64,000 nt of DNA from Anagrus nilaparvatae (Eukaryota > Arthropoda > Insecta > Hymenoptera > Mymaridae). Positions 25,701 through 40,700 of the stretch are shown here, one piece after another. The position numbers and the translations under genes are program-made. Numbering within the stretch: the first letter of the stretch is position 1; each line of letters begins with the position of its first letter. The notes beneath the pieces are model-generated. The model was not told where the DNA came from, made no database searches, and saw only the letters and a program-made list of their open reading frames with translations. The DNA is taken from the NCBI GenBank assembly GCA_022575985.1, contig JAKSXM010000272.1, positions 24,052,501 to 24,116,500 on the forward strand, written 5' to 3'.

Positions 25701-28700
25701 ATTCTGTATGAAAACTTACTTGGGATGAGCGGTCATCCGTAGCTGGGTTAGGTACCCGATAGTTCGGACTATTTTTTCAATTTTTCGAAAAAGGGCTGCA
25801 GGTACAGAATGAATCGTAAATTTATGTGGCTATAAATCCGAAAAACACCCGAAAAATCAATTGTACCCGAAATTTTTAATACCCTCAAACCTCTAAAACT
25901 TTCATTAAAGTAATTAAAACGGCGAATTTTCTTTTTAAACATAACCTCAAACTCCATATTTCCTTATTAAGAGGGCTGGATGTCAGCCATTTTTTCAGCT
26001 CTCAACCAATCAGAGACTTGGTAAAATATTAATTTTGGCCACCAAAACACGGCTTCAATTTTCAATTAAATTAAAAAAAAAAATGCTAAATTAATCTACA
26101 TAAAATGAAAAATGTGTCTCTGCTTTTCTTAGATATTACAAAATTTTCCTTCTACTCAAAAAATTAAATTAAATTGCAACCCCAATATCGTCTGCTTCAC
26201 TCATTTTTTTGGTTAGATTGTACTGCAGCTTTTCTTTCATTTTTTAACTGAGAAAGAAAATTTTCTTAAGCCTAGGAAAAGCAGAGCCACATTTTTCATT
26301 TTATGTAGATTAATTTGGCAATTTTCTTTTTTAATTTAATTGAAAATTAAAGCCGTATTTTGGTGGCCAAAATTAATATTTTACCCAGTCTCTGATTGGT
26401 TGAGAGCTGAAAAAATGGCTGACATCCAGCCCTCTTAAATTAGATTCAAAAGTTATATTTTTTATTTTTCATTCCCAAAATCCAAAAATATAAATTTGAA
26501 AAAAATTACTTGCAAGAGTAGCCTCCAAAAAAATTTCATCAATCATTTAATTATCTTTTCTATTTCATAGTTTAGTCTACTACATCATTCGTTACACAGA
26601 AATAAAATAAATTAAAAATTACCATTTTTTATTTCTTTTATTAAATACTAACAAAAAATTCTGCATTTTTTTAAGTTATGTACACAATTTGTAATTGCAA
26701 GCTGAATTAAATAAAATAAGTGACTGACTAATTTATAAAAAAGTAATTAATAATGTAATATAATAATAATTAAATCAGTAAATTAAAAAAAAATTTCTTC
26801 TATTTACTACCAATTTTTTTTTTTTTAGTATTTTTCAATGCTTTATATTGCTCGTGCGCGGCGTATGATAAAAATAAAATTTTTACAAGGAATTTTAAAT
26901 TGCACGTACTATACGTTTATGCGTATGCAAAATAATTAATTAATGTTTATTAATAAATATTACTTTTTATTTACGTAAATATTTGCATTTTTCTATATAT
27001 ATTATAATAGTTATAGTATATATAAATAATAAATAATTAATTCACTTTGATTGAAATAATTAATGCATTTTTTTTAGATATTTTATGCATATTGGCATGG
27101 ATTTTACATTCGTTAAATTTTGTTTATTTTTGGAATTTTTGGATTTCAAACTTGGGTATTTGATTTTAAAAATGAGATAATGAAAGTTTTAAAAATTTGG
27201 CCAATTTAAGACCAATTTTGGTCTTAAATTTTAAAATGACTAAAATTTTCAGGATCTTATAAGTTTATTATTCAAATTCTTTAATTTAGAAAGTGCTTTT
27301 GTTAGCCTAATGAACTATTTTCGCAATTTTTGTACAAAGCTACTTCCGTGATAATCGTGAATTATTTAATCCATTGCTAATGAGTTTTCAAATTTCAATT
27401 TCAAAAGTATAATTTTTAACTTATTTTAACAATTATTTTCACCGTAATTTCAAAGCCTAATTAAAAATAGTTTTACTTAATCTGCAAAAACAAGGCAGAA
27501 CTTATTTATTCTTGAGGTCACTGATCATGGATCTGAGATAAAAAATTCAAATTCCAAAAGTATTTAATAAATTATATTTTGATGCGTATTAACTATTCGG
27601 ATTTTAAAAATATGCATTTTATTTGACTATCGATCAGTGACTGCAAAAAGGTGAAAAAAGTATTTATTTTCGACTCCATTCAGCATTTTAAATTTTGAAA
27701 TTTGTGCATGAAGTTCCAGACAAGTGTTTTCAAATAAGTATCGTTTGCTTATCCAAAGAATACTGAATAAGCTTAGAATAAATTTCGCAGAAAAAAACAC
27801 TATTAGCACCAATTTTTCAAAACATAAATTTTCAAAATTTGCTTCAAGTGTATCAAAAAACTTAACCTAAAAACGCTTGTATCCTTCTACAAAAATCTAC
27901 GAAAAAAGTACACAAGCTAACATAAATAGCTTTTAAAATATTTTCAAAATAATCAGATTTTAATATTAATTTCCATTCTAATATGCATAAATATTCATAT
28001 GAAAATCTTGCCTGTGGTTTTGCTTGGTTGTGGTTGGAGCGGATTTATTTTTATTTGTTCATGATATATATATATATATATATAAATATATATATATTTG
28101 GGAAACAACTTTTTTTTTTCTAATTAATATTTTTGCTTTTTAATTTATTTTTTAAAATATATATAAATATATATTTATATATATTAATTGTATCGAAAAA
28201 TTTTAATTTTTTTAATTTGCACGTATTATGTCGTGGCCTTGGCTTGCCTTCGTATATAATTTTTTATATAAATATAAGATTCAACTGTGTGAGAAAATTA
28301 AAAAAAAAAAAATCAAAAATATTATTATACATATATATGTGTGTTTTTTAATTACAATTAAATTTTTCAAATTTTCTTTCAATTTTTTACTGCACATATA
28401 TATGGCACGATTATATATAATTTCTTAAGATTTGTGTGTTCATGCATAATTATGCATAAGTACACAAATTAATAATAATAATTACTATTATTATTATGTT
28501 TATATTATAAAATAGAGTGCATCATAAAACAAAAAATTTTTTTAGTCTGTTTTGCTGTTTATTTGGCAAATAAATAATGATATTTTATTAATAATAATTT
28601 GGGAAGAATTTTTAATTGTCTATTAATAACACAATGTGATAGTTGACGAAAGACATGATATTGGTTGCTATTATATGCATGAGTAAAAAATTACATCTTT

Positions 28701-31700
28701 TTTTTTTTGCATATCACCAGCTGTGGTTACTAATTTATTTTAATTATTTTATATACGCACCCGTCTATTAAATAGGTATGAAACCACAATTATTTTAACA
28801 ATTTCTTCTTTTTTATTAGGAAAAATTTGAAGATCATTTTTGTAAATTTGTTAGCTGAAGTATATTTTTCAGAGCTTTTGGTTCGTGAAATTTGTTCACC
28901 AGTGAAAATAGAAATCATTTTTTGTCCCTTCGTGAGTAGAATTCGTGCGTTAGTACGAAATAGTTTGTACTCATTATGTGCGGGCGAAAATTATTATTAG
29001 CATCATGATCGAAAAACGCGACCAAAGATCAGTCGTTCTAGTGATACTTTAAGTGTAAAACTTTTTTATCCTGATACTAAATAGTATAATTAAGTTATCA
29101 AGGCCGCAAAAGTTTCGATACTACTGTGATCACTAACGACTGCTCGGTGAAGTTTTACGCCCATTGATGTACTAACAATATTTTTGCCGGCCTAGGCGTA
29201 AGGCGAGTGCAGAAAATTCCGAGCCAAGTTTTACTACCGGAAGGGCAAAAAATACAATTTTATGTTTGCAATAAAATTAAGGACTTTATTTTTAGTTAAG
29301 CTTGCGTGGCTAAGAAAATTCTGCATGAGCATTCTGTATCGGACTATTTTCAAAATTACGCTGGCCTAACTTTTTTGATTCCTATATTTAGGTATCATAT
29401 TATGTATGAAAAACTGAAGTTCTTTTTAATATTTAACAACACCTCAGTGAATAATATTTTTTCTTGCTTTAACTTCAAACTCGAGATAATTGATAAAAAA
29501 AACAATTTATAAGACCAGTCTAGTATGTAATCGACTATTTATATTCGAATATTTATACTTGTTAACCTCCGTCGAAATCCATTATCACTGAGTAATATTC
29601 TGCTCTATATTTTTCAACTACATATACAAAAAATTCAATAATTCCCTCGTTGATACTTATTACGCTACATCTTTTTTCATTCTCAGAGTTTAAAAAAAAT
29701 TTTGAAAATCATTCAAGTTTGATAAAATAATTAACGAGGAAATTTAATTCGAATAAATTTTTTTGCTTGGTCATATTTTTATAATTTTTATGGATATTCA
29801 TGTCGCATCAATCCTGTATAAATATGTATTTTAATCTTGTATTTCCATTAAAGCTCAATAATCAACAGGAAATTAAATTTAAATATCAAAACGCTGTCAA
29901 ATACATCCAGATTTATTTTCAATCAAATTGCACACAAACATTAATACATTTTCTTAACTTTAAATTCTCCCTTTGTCTAATATTTTGTTCTAGAGTTACA
30001 TTGATTGAAAAAACTTTTTTAATTTGTTTTTTTTTTTTAATTTTACAAATAATAAACATTTTTTCGGAAATTTGAACCCTTTAAAAAAAAGCTTTAAAAA
30101 CTTGCTTTAAAATAAATTCTCTTATTTCTTACAATATTTTTTGTTCAAAGTGTGAAAAAAGTAGTTTACTTAGAAAAATTACTTTATTTTCTATAAATTT
30201 TTTGTGAACTTAAGATATAACCAATAAATAAACAAAACAATTTTTAAATTGAAAAACTATAAAAAGTTTTAACAAAAACAATCTTTCAAAAAGATATATT
30301 TTGCTTGTGAAACAATTTGTTTGACAGAAGCTTAAATAATGTTCTGTTTTTTAGTAAGAAAATGTTTAAAGGGAAAATTATGGGGTGGCTAATTTTGTGA
30401 AAATATGACCAATTTTAGATAATTTGATTGGATTGAGTAAAAAAATTAGTCTCTAAAACCAACAACTAAACCAAAATTAACTTAAATTAAAAAAGCAAAA
30501 ATAAATTTATCTAAAAAATTAGGCCAATTTCACTTAAAAAAAAAATTCACTCCGAAAGTTTCTTATCTAAAAAAAGTAAATTTATTTTTCAAGAGGCATA
30601 AATACACATCAGTATATATGAAATGTAAACACCAAGTTATTTAAATTTAAGCTGATATTTTTCTTTTTAATAAAAAAGTCTAGTCTCGTACTATAAATTT
30701 CCTCGTCTTCTCTACGATTTATATATTAAATCCGATTTTCGTGTACACCTAAATAAAGTATGGCCCAAGGCGATCATGAAGATGAAAAGCTCGCTTTTTT
30801 ACGTATAGAATTTAAATGTGATAAAATAAAAAAGCAAGAAAATAAAATATTATTTAAAGTCATAGAATAAAATCTATAAAGGCGGTGGGTATTGAAAAAT
30901 TTTTTATCGGGATAAGTAAAAGAATAAAATATTGAATCTTTTAATGAAATTTTTCTCTTTTTTTTGAAACAAAAAATTCTCTGCATCGATAATAAAAATA
31001 ACTTAATTATTTTTTATGATATTTTCATGAATTATTTGTAATAAAAAAAATTTTTATTTCAACCCTCTGCTTTTTAAATACACATTCACGTGTAAATGGA
31101 ATTTAATTTCTCTCTTCGTGACTATTTTTTTATTATCTATTCTGAAAAATCTTTCGATAAGACATTCCATTCTTTTTCTATGCAAAAATAAAATATTCCC
31201 AATCGTTAGAAAATAAAAAAACGTTTATATCGATAAAAAAAAGTAAAACGAGCGTGCAATTCTTCTGCGTTTCTTGTGGTTTTTCCCATATATTCACACA
31301 CACACAGAGAAATATTTACAATTGTGTCGCTTTTTTTGGATGCTGGCGACTGCAGGGGTACAATTTTTCTAAAGCTTGATTTCTCTCGCAACACAAAGTT
31401 ATTGATCGTTTTTAGTTAAAGCCAGGAAAAGTATATGGCAGGCTAGGCAAGCAGCTGCTGCTCAAATACGACCCTATATACTAGCTGCGCGCGTCTCACT
31501 CTTTCTTATATACACTAACTACCCTTCTGTATAAAGCTTTATTATAACCTTCAAAAATAGGGGTGAAAAACTATTGTTTATGCATTCATATCTTTTTACA
31601 TGACAAAAAATTTTTTTAATTAAGTTAGGTTAGGTTATTAAATTTAAACAAAAATCAATTTTTCTTTTTTTATTTTAATTAAAAAAATAAATTTTTTTTA

Positions 31701-34700
31701 TATATTGTCAATATGTAATCAATAAATTGTATGTGTGTGTGTGACTTTTAATGTTTTTGTTATAAATATATACACTAGAGAAGAATTGAAGCTTGTGTCA
31801 AGTAAATTTATCGATGAAAACCGCACAGACTCATTATTGTCACTATATATATATTGAAGAATAGTTTTAAATCATTGTGTGTATATATATATAATATGTC
31901 TATACTGATGAGAAAAAAAAAGAAAGATTGAACGATGAGACACTTTATTGAGGGTTACATAAACAGGGTATATAGGCGAAAATCGATATATTTAGAAAAA
32001 GTATGCTTGGGAAAAGTAAAATTCTATTTTTTAGGATTGAAATAAGTATTTTGATGTATAATTAGATTAATTTGAAATTTGGGTGATTCTCGGGGTAATT
32101 GTAAGATTTCAAAGAATTGAATATCATTCTTGGTTGAAAATAAATTACAAATAAAGAAAAATAAATTTAAAGATTTTTATAAGAGCGGGTAATATTTCTA
32201 CCTATGAACAGAATTTTTAATCAACTTTCGATTCTTTTGAAATATAATAACATTGTATTCAAATTTTTCTCACAAGTAAAATGACTTTCAAAGACTATAT
32301 AAACGCTAAAGCTTAAAGTAAATTCTATATCCTCATAAATTTATTTAAATGGACTTAATATTGAGTAATTCTTTTTATTATTAACAATTGAGACTAGGTA
32401 GTAAGTTGGTTATCCTCGTGTCATACTAGGTAATAGGTAATCGGTAATCTTTATTGCGGCATTGTGACGACATTGTGATATTAACAATTCAATTTAGCCA
32501 TATAGTTGCTTGACGCTATTAAACAATAATTTTAACGTAAGATTCTACGGTGTAAAACAAATAATTTTCCGTAATATGCAAAGGAATACCCTTAATGACA
32601 AGAAAAAATCTGAAAAATGTTTAAATTATTATAATATAAATTGTTACTTAAAAGATTTAGGCCTAATATTATCTATTTCGTTTGTAACCCCTAACTGCAA
32701 ATCTTTCCTAATGTTAATTATACTTTAAAGCTGTGTTCTAAAATATTTCCATTTGCATTCAAGTTTGAAAACAATTTTTTTATTTCATTTGACATTTCAT
32801 GTTCTACATTTTAGTTTTAAAAACAATTTTCTTCTATTTAATTTTCGAAAAATTTACTTTTACACATAAGTTTTTTTATTTATTTTTATAATTAAAAAAG
32901 TTTATTTATTTTGTCTAGTAACTTGTAACTTTAAGTTTAAACGTTCAATTCAAAAAGTTTATTTTTAGAAAAAAAAAGTTAACTTTTTTTGAAAAATTTC
33001 AAAGTTTATAACAACAATTATAGTTATTTTTAGTAAAAAATACAGAAAAATATTTTTTCAAAACATAAGTTAACTAAAAAAATATTTTTAAAAAATCAAT
33101 CTTTCGTCAACTTTCACTTGTCTAAAGACAAACAAAATTTTAATTTATAGAAAAACCATTTGGTAAAAAGAGTAAAAAAAACTTTAATTAAAATATTAAT
33201 AATTAAATTTAATGAATAAAATAAGCAGGCTACAGATTACAAACTGCAACAATGCCATGGAGTTGGTTAAGTGCAGCAACAGCAACGCCATCAGCAGTAT
33301 CAGCAGCAGCATTAGCAGCTGCAGCATCAGTTACACCAACAGCAGCAACTTCTCCACTCGTACTTGCCTCAAGGGCAACCGCGAGAAGGAGGTAAAATTT
33401 TAAAAAAATTTTTATTTTTTGGTTGAAAAATGTGCTTAATATTAATTTTTTTGCACATTAATTTTTTTGGATTGTTTTCTTTTTTTTTCTGTGCTTTGAT
33501 AACATTTTAATAACCTCGAAAACAAAATTTTATGGAGCACTTTTAATATTGTTAATGTAACATGATTTTTTGACACGAGTTTTTGTGTATGTTGTGTACC
33601 GTAACCAAAATTAACTTCTTAATTCACGTAATTACACTGATTAAAAATGCCTCATGGACTATAACACGAAAAATTTGAAAATTTGTACCAAAATTCTGGT
33701 TTGTTTAAATATCAAGCATTTCACTTATTTTACAACAAATTTTGGTATAAATTTGGGAATTTTTTATTTTAATTATTCCTAGTCTTTTAAACAGAGCATA
33801 TTGATACAATCATTTTTCAGCTGTTCTACTGCATAGATAATATTTATGAGCATGTTAAATATTATATTAACCCCTTTTACTTACCTTATTGAATTGTGTA
33901 CTACAAAAAGGCAGATTTTGCTACAGTTTTTTTTTCTAGACAAGCAACTTAGGTTCTTTTGAATAAAAAGTTTTAAAGAATAGGCGAAATTTTCTAAACT
34001 TGAAATTTTGAATTTATACGTATTTAGAAACTACAAAAAATCCTTGAAAAAATCATCTTCAAATTTATTGAATATAGGATGCATACAAATGCAAATTGCA
34101 CACAAATTGCAACAACGACAAAAGTTTTTATTACAATTTTTATTTTTCCATAATCAAGTTAAATATATTTGCGAGTAAACGTAAAAATGCAAAATAAAAA
34201 TGCGAAATAAAATTTTTGTATTTTTTTACAATTATTCAGAATATTAAAAAAAAAAAAATCTAATTATTCATACGATAAAAAATAAATTGAAAATTTATAA
34301 ACTGATGATTGGATACGATAGAAAAATAGAGAATTTCGGTTAATTTCAGGTAAATTTATATTCATTTTCTGTTTTGTTATTGTGTTAAAAAATATATACG
34401 TATATGGGATAGTTCGTGTCAGCTAAGTTGCTTAAAACATTTTAGAATAACCTGAAGCTTAGAGTATTTCGAGAAACCTCTCTGTAGGCTGAAATTTCTT
34501 TTCAAACTTTCGAGGTTAGTTCGAAGTACTAGTTGTAATAGAACCTGTATTGTAACTATAATCTTTTGAAAAAAATAAAATTCAAACATCGTTTTTGTCA
34601 GAACCGAAATTCTTTCAAAGCTTAGTGACTTAAAAACCTCATTTTTTCAAAAAAAAATCAATTTTTTAAGCCAAATCAGTAAATTTGCCATGGAAACACT

Positions 34701-37700
34701 CATATGCCTAAAAAAATTATTACTTGAACGAATATTTACTTGAATATTTTATTCTATTTTTTATTGATTGATTGAATTGTATTATAAAAAATTTAGTTTT
34801 ATAATGTAATTTATCTTTGTCTTTCAGTAAAACACGAAAATATTTTTTTCTTTAGAATTTCGTCTAAGAAATCCCAAGAGAAATCCTTACAATTAAAACT
34901 AAAAAAAAAAGCAGTTAGATTCAAAACATTATTTTTTCTTTCACAATTTTCTTTTTCATTTCAGTCATATTTTTTATTGAAAAAAAAAAAAGTAAAATTG
35001 GGTCATATTTAAAACAAAAAAGTTAAATAATTCAACATTTTTTTTTATTTTTATTAATGCACATTTTTATTTTATAAAACTTATGTTTCAACTTGAATGA
35101 ACATTATATTAGATATTATTAAAATAATAGTGAAAAAAAAAAGGTCAACTTTATTTTTCAGAATATAAAAGTTACATTTATAAAAATAAAAAAATATGAA
35201 ATAAACAAAAAAGTTTTTATTACATTTTTACAAGTTTATATTTTTTTTTATTTCTTTTAATGTAAAAATAGGTACTTTTTTGAAGGAAAAAAATAGTCTT
35301 TTTTTTATGCATTTGTTTATTTATGAATAAATTATTATTTTTTTTGTAAATAATAAATTTTTATGCGAGTTTTTATGCAAAAGTTTTGTTTAACTTGAAA
35401 ATTTAAATTAGGTTCTTTATATTTTTTTAAAATTATTATCAAAGATGGGAATTAAAAGTTTGAAGTTTTAATTTTCATTAATTTCAAAAATAGAGAAAAT
35501 TAAGGGGAAAATGCAAATTTGTGTTATGAAAATTTCTTATTGTAATTTACAGTTTGAGAAAAGTTTGTTAGGTGAAGTTTGCTTTCTTCAAATCAAAATA
35601 TCAAAGTTGGAATACATGATTTAATATGAAACTTTTGTAACTGAATTCCTATTTTCATTTCATTCAAACAGATTTTTTCAAAAAATTTCTCCCCAAACCT
35701 AAAATTTTTCTGAGTGTTCCTGAAAATTAAATTAACAATTTTTCTAAAAATAAATATAAAAATAAAGATAAATATAAAAATTACATTTTCCAACTCGTTA
35801 GAAATTCTCTTTACATCAAAAACTATAAAATTTAGCATTTAAACGAATAAATTTTATAAAAGAATTATCCAGGGAAATCAAAAGAGAAATTTATATGAAC
35901 TTTAAACCAGATTATTTTGTTAACTATTCCAAGAAAATATGTTTTATAAGACGACTCAAACCCCTAAGAGATAATTGTTTATACAATTTTCTGACCTTAC
36001 TTTTGTTTTATAACTAAATTTTCAATCTTAAAACTTTATGATTCCTTTGGGCTGATAATAATAATTTTAGTGAGCATTTAAAAATTTTCAAATTGATTTT
36101 TCTAAATTAAAAAAATAAAATCCAATTTTCTGCTTCAACAGTAATATCATATTCGAATAGAAAAGTATTAAATTGTATTCTCGAATAAGAAAAAAGCAAG
36201 CTACTTATAGTCAGTATTATCAATTGATTACTCTTCTTGTATTTTATTTTTTCTAACAATGGCCTCGAGTGATTTTAGTCTGCTATAATACTATTATTGT
36301 TATGTCAAAAAAAAATTTTTTTGTGTATTTTTTTTTTCTTTATCTATTTTTGTATTTATAAAAAAATATAAAAGTAGAACGAAATCTAGTACATGGAGAC
36401 CTTTAAAAGTGTCATCTCAGCAAAAACGTGACTATTGCTGTTATATACGTTTTATTATTAAATATATGGGCTTCTTTTTTTAAGTTTTTTATCAGAAAAT
36501 TGCAATGGGTCATTTGATTTTGATGCTACTTTTTATTGGTTTTTTAGCTTACAAAAATTGAATTTATAGATGGAATTTTAGATTTTTCAATTATTTTATA
36601 GTACTGAGCTTTTGTTAGTTATAGCTCGTTTGTCAATACGTGAATCTAGATATAATGAATTTTTAAATTTTAATAGCTAAAATTTAAGTTCAAAAAAATC
36701 TTAAAAATACAAAATTGTACAACTTACCTCTAGCCAAGGTTGTGCATACCTAGGTATGCATTATATATATTAAAAAATTAAAAAACACCCTCATGTACAA
36801 CAAAATAAAATATAATTTATAGACTACGTATAGGACATACACAAAAACTCGTGTAAAAAAAATGTACACATTTTTTATATTTCATGATAAATGCTCCTTT
36901 TTCATATAAATAAACAACCAAAATGTAATTATTATTATATTTACTCTGTTGCCTGCTGTGTGTATCTGCGGATGACGTTGTTGTAGTAGGTAAAAAAAAT
37001 TATTGCCAGAACGTAAGGCACTCTATATAATTAATATGAACATAGTAATAAAAGAAACAACGAGGTAAGAAAGTGAATTTTTGTTAGAATTTTGTTTTTT
37101 TTTTTTTGGTTTGTCAAAAATTATAGCAGCTGCATTAAGAGGTGTAGCAATACAACGTGGTAGAGTTGGTGCTGCAGCAAGAGCAGCTTTCCCAGCAAGT
37201 GCTGCAGCTATTGCATTAGCTAGAAATCAAGGATCTTTAGCAGCAGCAGCTGCTGCTTCAGCATTAAATCCATTTGCTCAAGCGTAAGTAACAAGTTTTT
37301 TTTATCATGAAATATTTATTTACTGCGGTTAATATTGAAAAAACCTGGAAAAAACTGTTTATATGAATTATTTAAAAGAGGATTAGGGAAGTAATAGGTT
37401 ATGATTATTTAATTTTGAAAAATTATACAAATTATGCTGTTAATTATTCTTTTAAAATATACAATTTTTTATAAGAAACAGAGTAACAGGTATGATTTAA
37501 TGAAGTTTTATAAACCAAAAAAATTTACTTGACAGGTTGGACAAAATTTGTTACGTTTTTTAAAAAGTTGTAGTAGAAATAAGATTTACTGGCTTTAAAT
37601 TTGTTTAATTTATGACTGTTATAAAATAAATTTATTACATTCTGAGAATAGTATACAAAGTTTTAAATGTAGTTGAAATTTATAATAAAAGCGTTTTTAT

Positions 37701-40700
37701 TTTGAAATTTAGCCCCGAAGGGTTTATTTGTCAAGTTTATAAAATCATCAGTAAAATCAGAGAATAGAACGTTTACAAATTTCAAAATGGCGAGTATCCC
37801 TCGAGTATCCAATATGGCCGTCAGATAACTTCGTAAAATTTGACAAATTCGTGTAATCGAGCGAACGGCCGTAAAATAAGCTTATAGTTTCTGGCCGATG
37901 ACAAGAAAGTCAATATTTATTTTATTTATTTGTCATTTTTAATCTCAATTTATGAAATAATTCATAAATAGTCAAAACTCGGCCAAAGTACAATTTTATA
38001 CGGCTAGATTTTGGAAATAAAATTGAGGTGTTTAGGTCCTAGATGGCGCTGCTGCTCCTTCTTCATTAGAGACTCTAGATTAATAAGTAGTTATCGAAAC
38101 ACCCCATTTCCCTTAAAAAAAAAAACTAATTCTTGAACATATTTTTCGCATATTCAGTCACATAGAGTGTCCACCGAAAATTAATTTGCCATAATCGTTA
38201 CCGGGTTCCTCGCCGGATTTCTAAAATGACAGTGGAATTTCTAATTAGAAAGTTTGTTTGAAGTATTTTTCAAACTTCTTCAAAAAAGTCTTTATTTTTG
38301 AGTCTTGATTTCTCGATTCATTTCAATTTAAAAATAAAAATATACAAAACATGTTTTAAATTGGTAATCTTTGATAATAAATTTAAAATTTCATATTTTT
38401 TACATATTCTTATATTACGTCTTATATCGCACAGTCTCTTATCAATAATTAACTTTGATATTTCTATTAATTTAAAGAACTAATATTTAATAATTTATCA
38501 TATTTAAACAAAATTTTTATTTTTCAAAATTAAATCAAAAGTCAAAAGAATATTAAATTTTTTCTTAAAAAATCCAATTCACAAAAGACTTTTTAAAAAT
38601 TACAGTTTGAAAAATTACTTAAACTATATTTCACTAGTAAAAAATAAAAGTACTCGCAGGTAAATTCATTTTTTTAATTTAACGTAATAAATATTCTAAA
38701 TTCCTAAGAGAAATCTTTTATACAGTTAAATTCTGCCAAGTTGTATATTGCGGTAATTTATAAAAATAAAGAAACATAGTTTGAGGTTTTAGAACAAAAT
38801 TTTCTTACCCATAAATTTTATCGATAAACTTTTTTTTTCTTTTAGTTAGCCACAAACGTTTGACACATATTGACTGCCGATAAAATTGGTTTTATATTGA
38901 AAGTTTAGTTATATTTTTATTTTATTGAAAATCTTGAAATTCTATTGAAAAGTTTTATGGATTAATACGGAAAATTAAATTATTATTATCTAGATTAAAT
39001 ACTAACTTAACTTTGTATCCTGTCTAATCTTTCGCTTAGAGCAGCTTCAAGTTATTACAAAATATACGTGACTATAAAGTTTAATTAGAATTTAATATTA
39101 ATTGGTTTATAATAATATAGCATTATTTTGGACAGTTATGATTAAATATTTTTACAGTTGTAAGTTTATGGGTGATTCAGAGGTCATTAAATATTTATCT
39201 CTTTAGCTTAAGAATTCTCTTACTAAAATATTTTATACATAAATTTCTAACTCGTAAACCCGGCAGTCAATATTTTCAAAATTTATACTCGTTTTTCTGG
39301 AAAATGATTTTTTTCTAAGTTGAATTTTATACCTTCAAAAGCGAAGTTTATTACGTCATAGTATCATATCCAATACAAAAACTAAAGTGTAAATTTTATC
39401 TCGGCAATTTAAGTTCGATAAAAATATGAACTACGAAGTTCAGAGCGTTAAAAATAATTAATTTTCTAATAATTAATTTTTTAATATTTAATTTTCGAGA
39501 TGATTTATGAAATTTATGTAGTTTCTCGGCAGTCTTAATTTACCTAAAATGTGCACTATTTAGCCCATTGTGCTTGACAGAAATTTCATTAAGTCAAAAC
39601 AGATAATTGTAGAAAAAACTTAAATTTCTGCATTTCTTGGCAGAAACCGTCTAAAATTTGTTATGGATTTAATCGGCACAAGATTTGAATTCTGTCAATT
39701 TAAAAAACAGCTAAAAATAGTTAAAACCAATTTTATAAATAATTGAAGAAAATAATTCTATTTAAAAAAAAGCGAAATAGAAATATAAATTTTATTAAAT
39801 CCTTAATAGAAAAAAAAATGTGTAGATTTATATAAAAATATAAGTATAATCAGATAAAACTCTATCGTATAATAATTAAATTTTCTTTGAGGTTATTATA
39901 GTTAGAATATATATATAAGACGATTCAATTAAAAATTCATTATTCTTATACGTTTATTGCATACGTAATAGCATTATAAATTTAAATAATCGATCGATAT
40001 TAAAATAGCCCAAATAATAAATGACCTCAAATTAACAAATATTATTTATTCAATATATATGAGGGATTCTTTGCTAATTTCGTTAAATTTTGGCTAATTT
40101 GAAAATTTCGTTATTAAAATTTTGGGCGACCAAGTGGATAAATAAAATTTTTCGTGTGTTCAAGGGATAAAGAAGATATAGTTTTTAATCGAAGTGTAGG
40201 GGTCTCCAAATTGGTAAAGAACGCTTTATCAAAGGGGAAGGTCTTAATTATCAAAGAATATCTCCTATAGCAATAAATTTATCAATACTTAAAGCTAGTA
40301 ATTACAAAAAATCCAATTTATGTTAATAAATCAGGTACATAAATGCAATTTTTTCTCTATTCCAGAGTACTTACTTGGAAAAAAAATATATTTTCAACTG
40401 GATACATAAATTTACATTTTTATTATCTTCTGATATCGTTCAAAAAAAAGTACACTCAAACGTATTAACATGCAATCAAAGTACAAACTTTTTTTTTGTT
40501 GTAACCTTTGTCACCACTACAGCTTCTGTTTTATTTTATTTATTATTTAACCTACACACACTCAAATGTGGCTTTACTATATTAATCAATAATGTGAAAT
40601 ATTTTAATGCTTTATTATTTTATATTTAGCATGTTTATTAATATTTATGCATTTTTTTATTTGTTTTTTGTTCTGTTTTTTTTTGCATTTTGTTTATTAA

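Larger units (their letters stand above)
22664..33228 (+). other. Rbfox intron with MITEs
   Basis: This 10.6-kb intron contains (TA)n at 22722-22747 and 28064-28097, the hairpin at 24699-24760, a degenerate TA-MITE copy (25729-25870) and the TTAA-flanked MITE (25971-26434). Two GC-richer non-coding patches lie at 28920-29240 and 31240-31510. The latter has a CTGCTG/GCGCGC-rich stretch followed by a CT-rich run. No exon with a fitting phase was found. Confidence 0.65.

Noticed and set aside
33236..33391. Ser/Asn-rich second reading frame of the alternative Rbfox exon
   Set aside because: It needs phase 0 entry from the acceptor tacag, but the preceding exon ends in phase 1. The Ala-rich frame fits phase and family composition.
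37770..38060. Possible exon or mobile element in a GC-richer patch
   Set aside because: No open frame with splice borders in the right phase, and no inverted repeat or duplication found.
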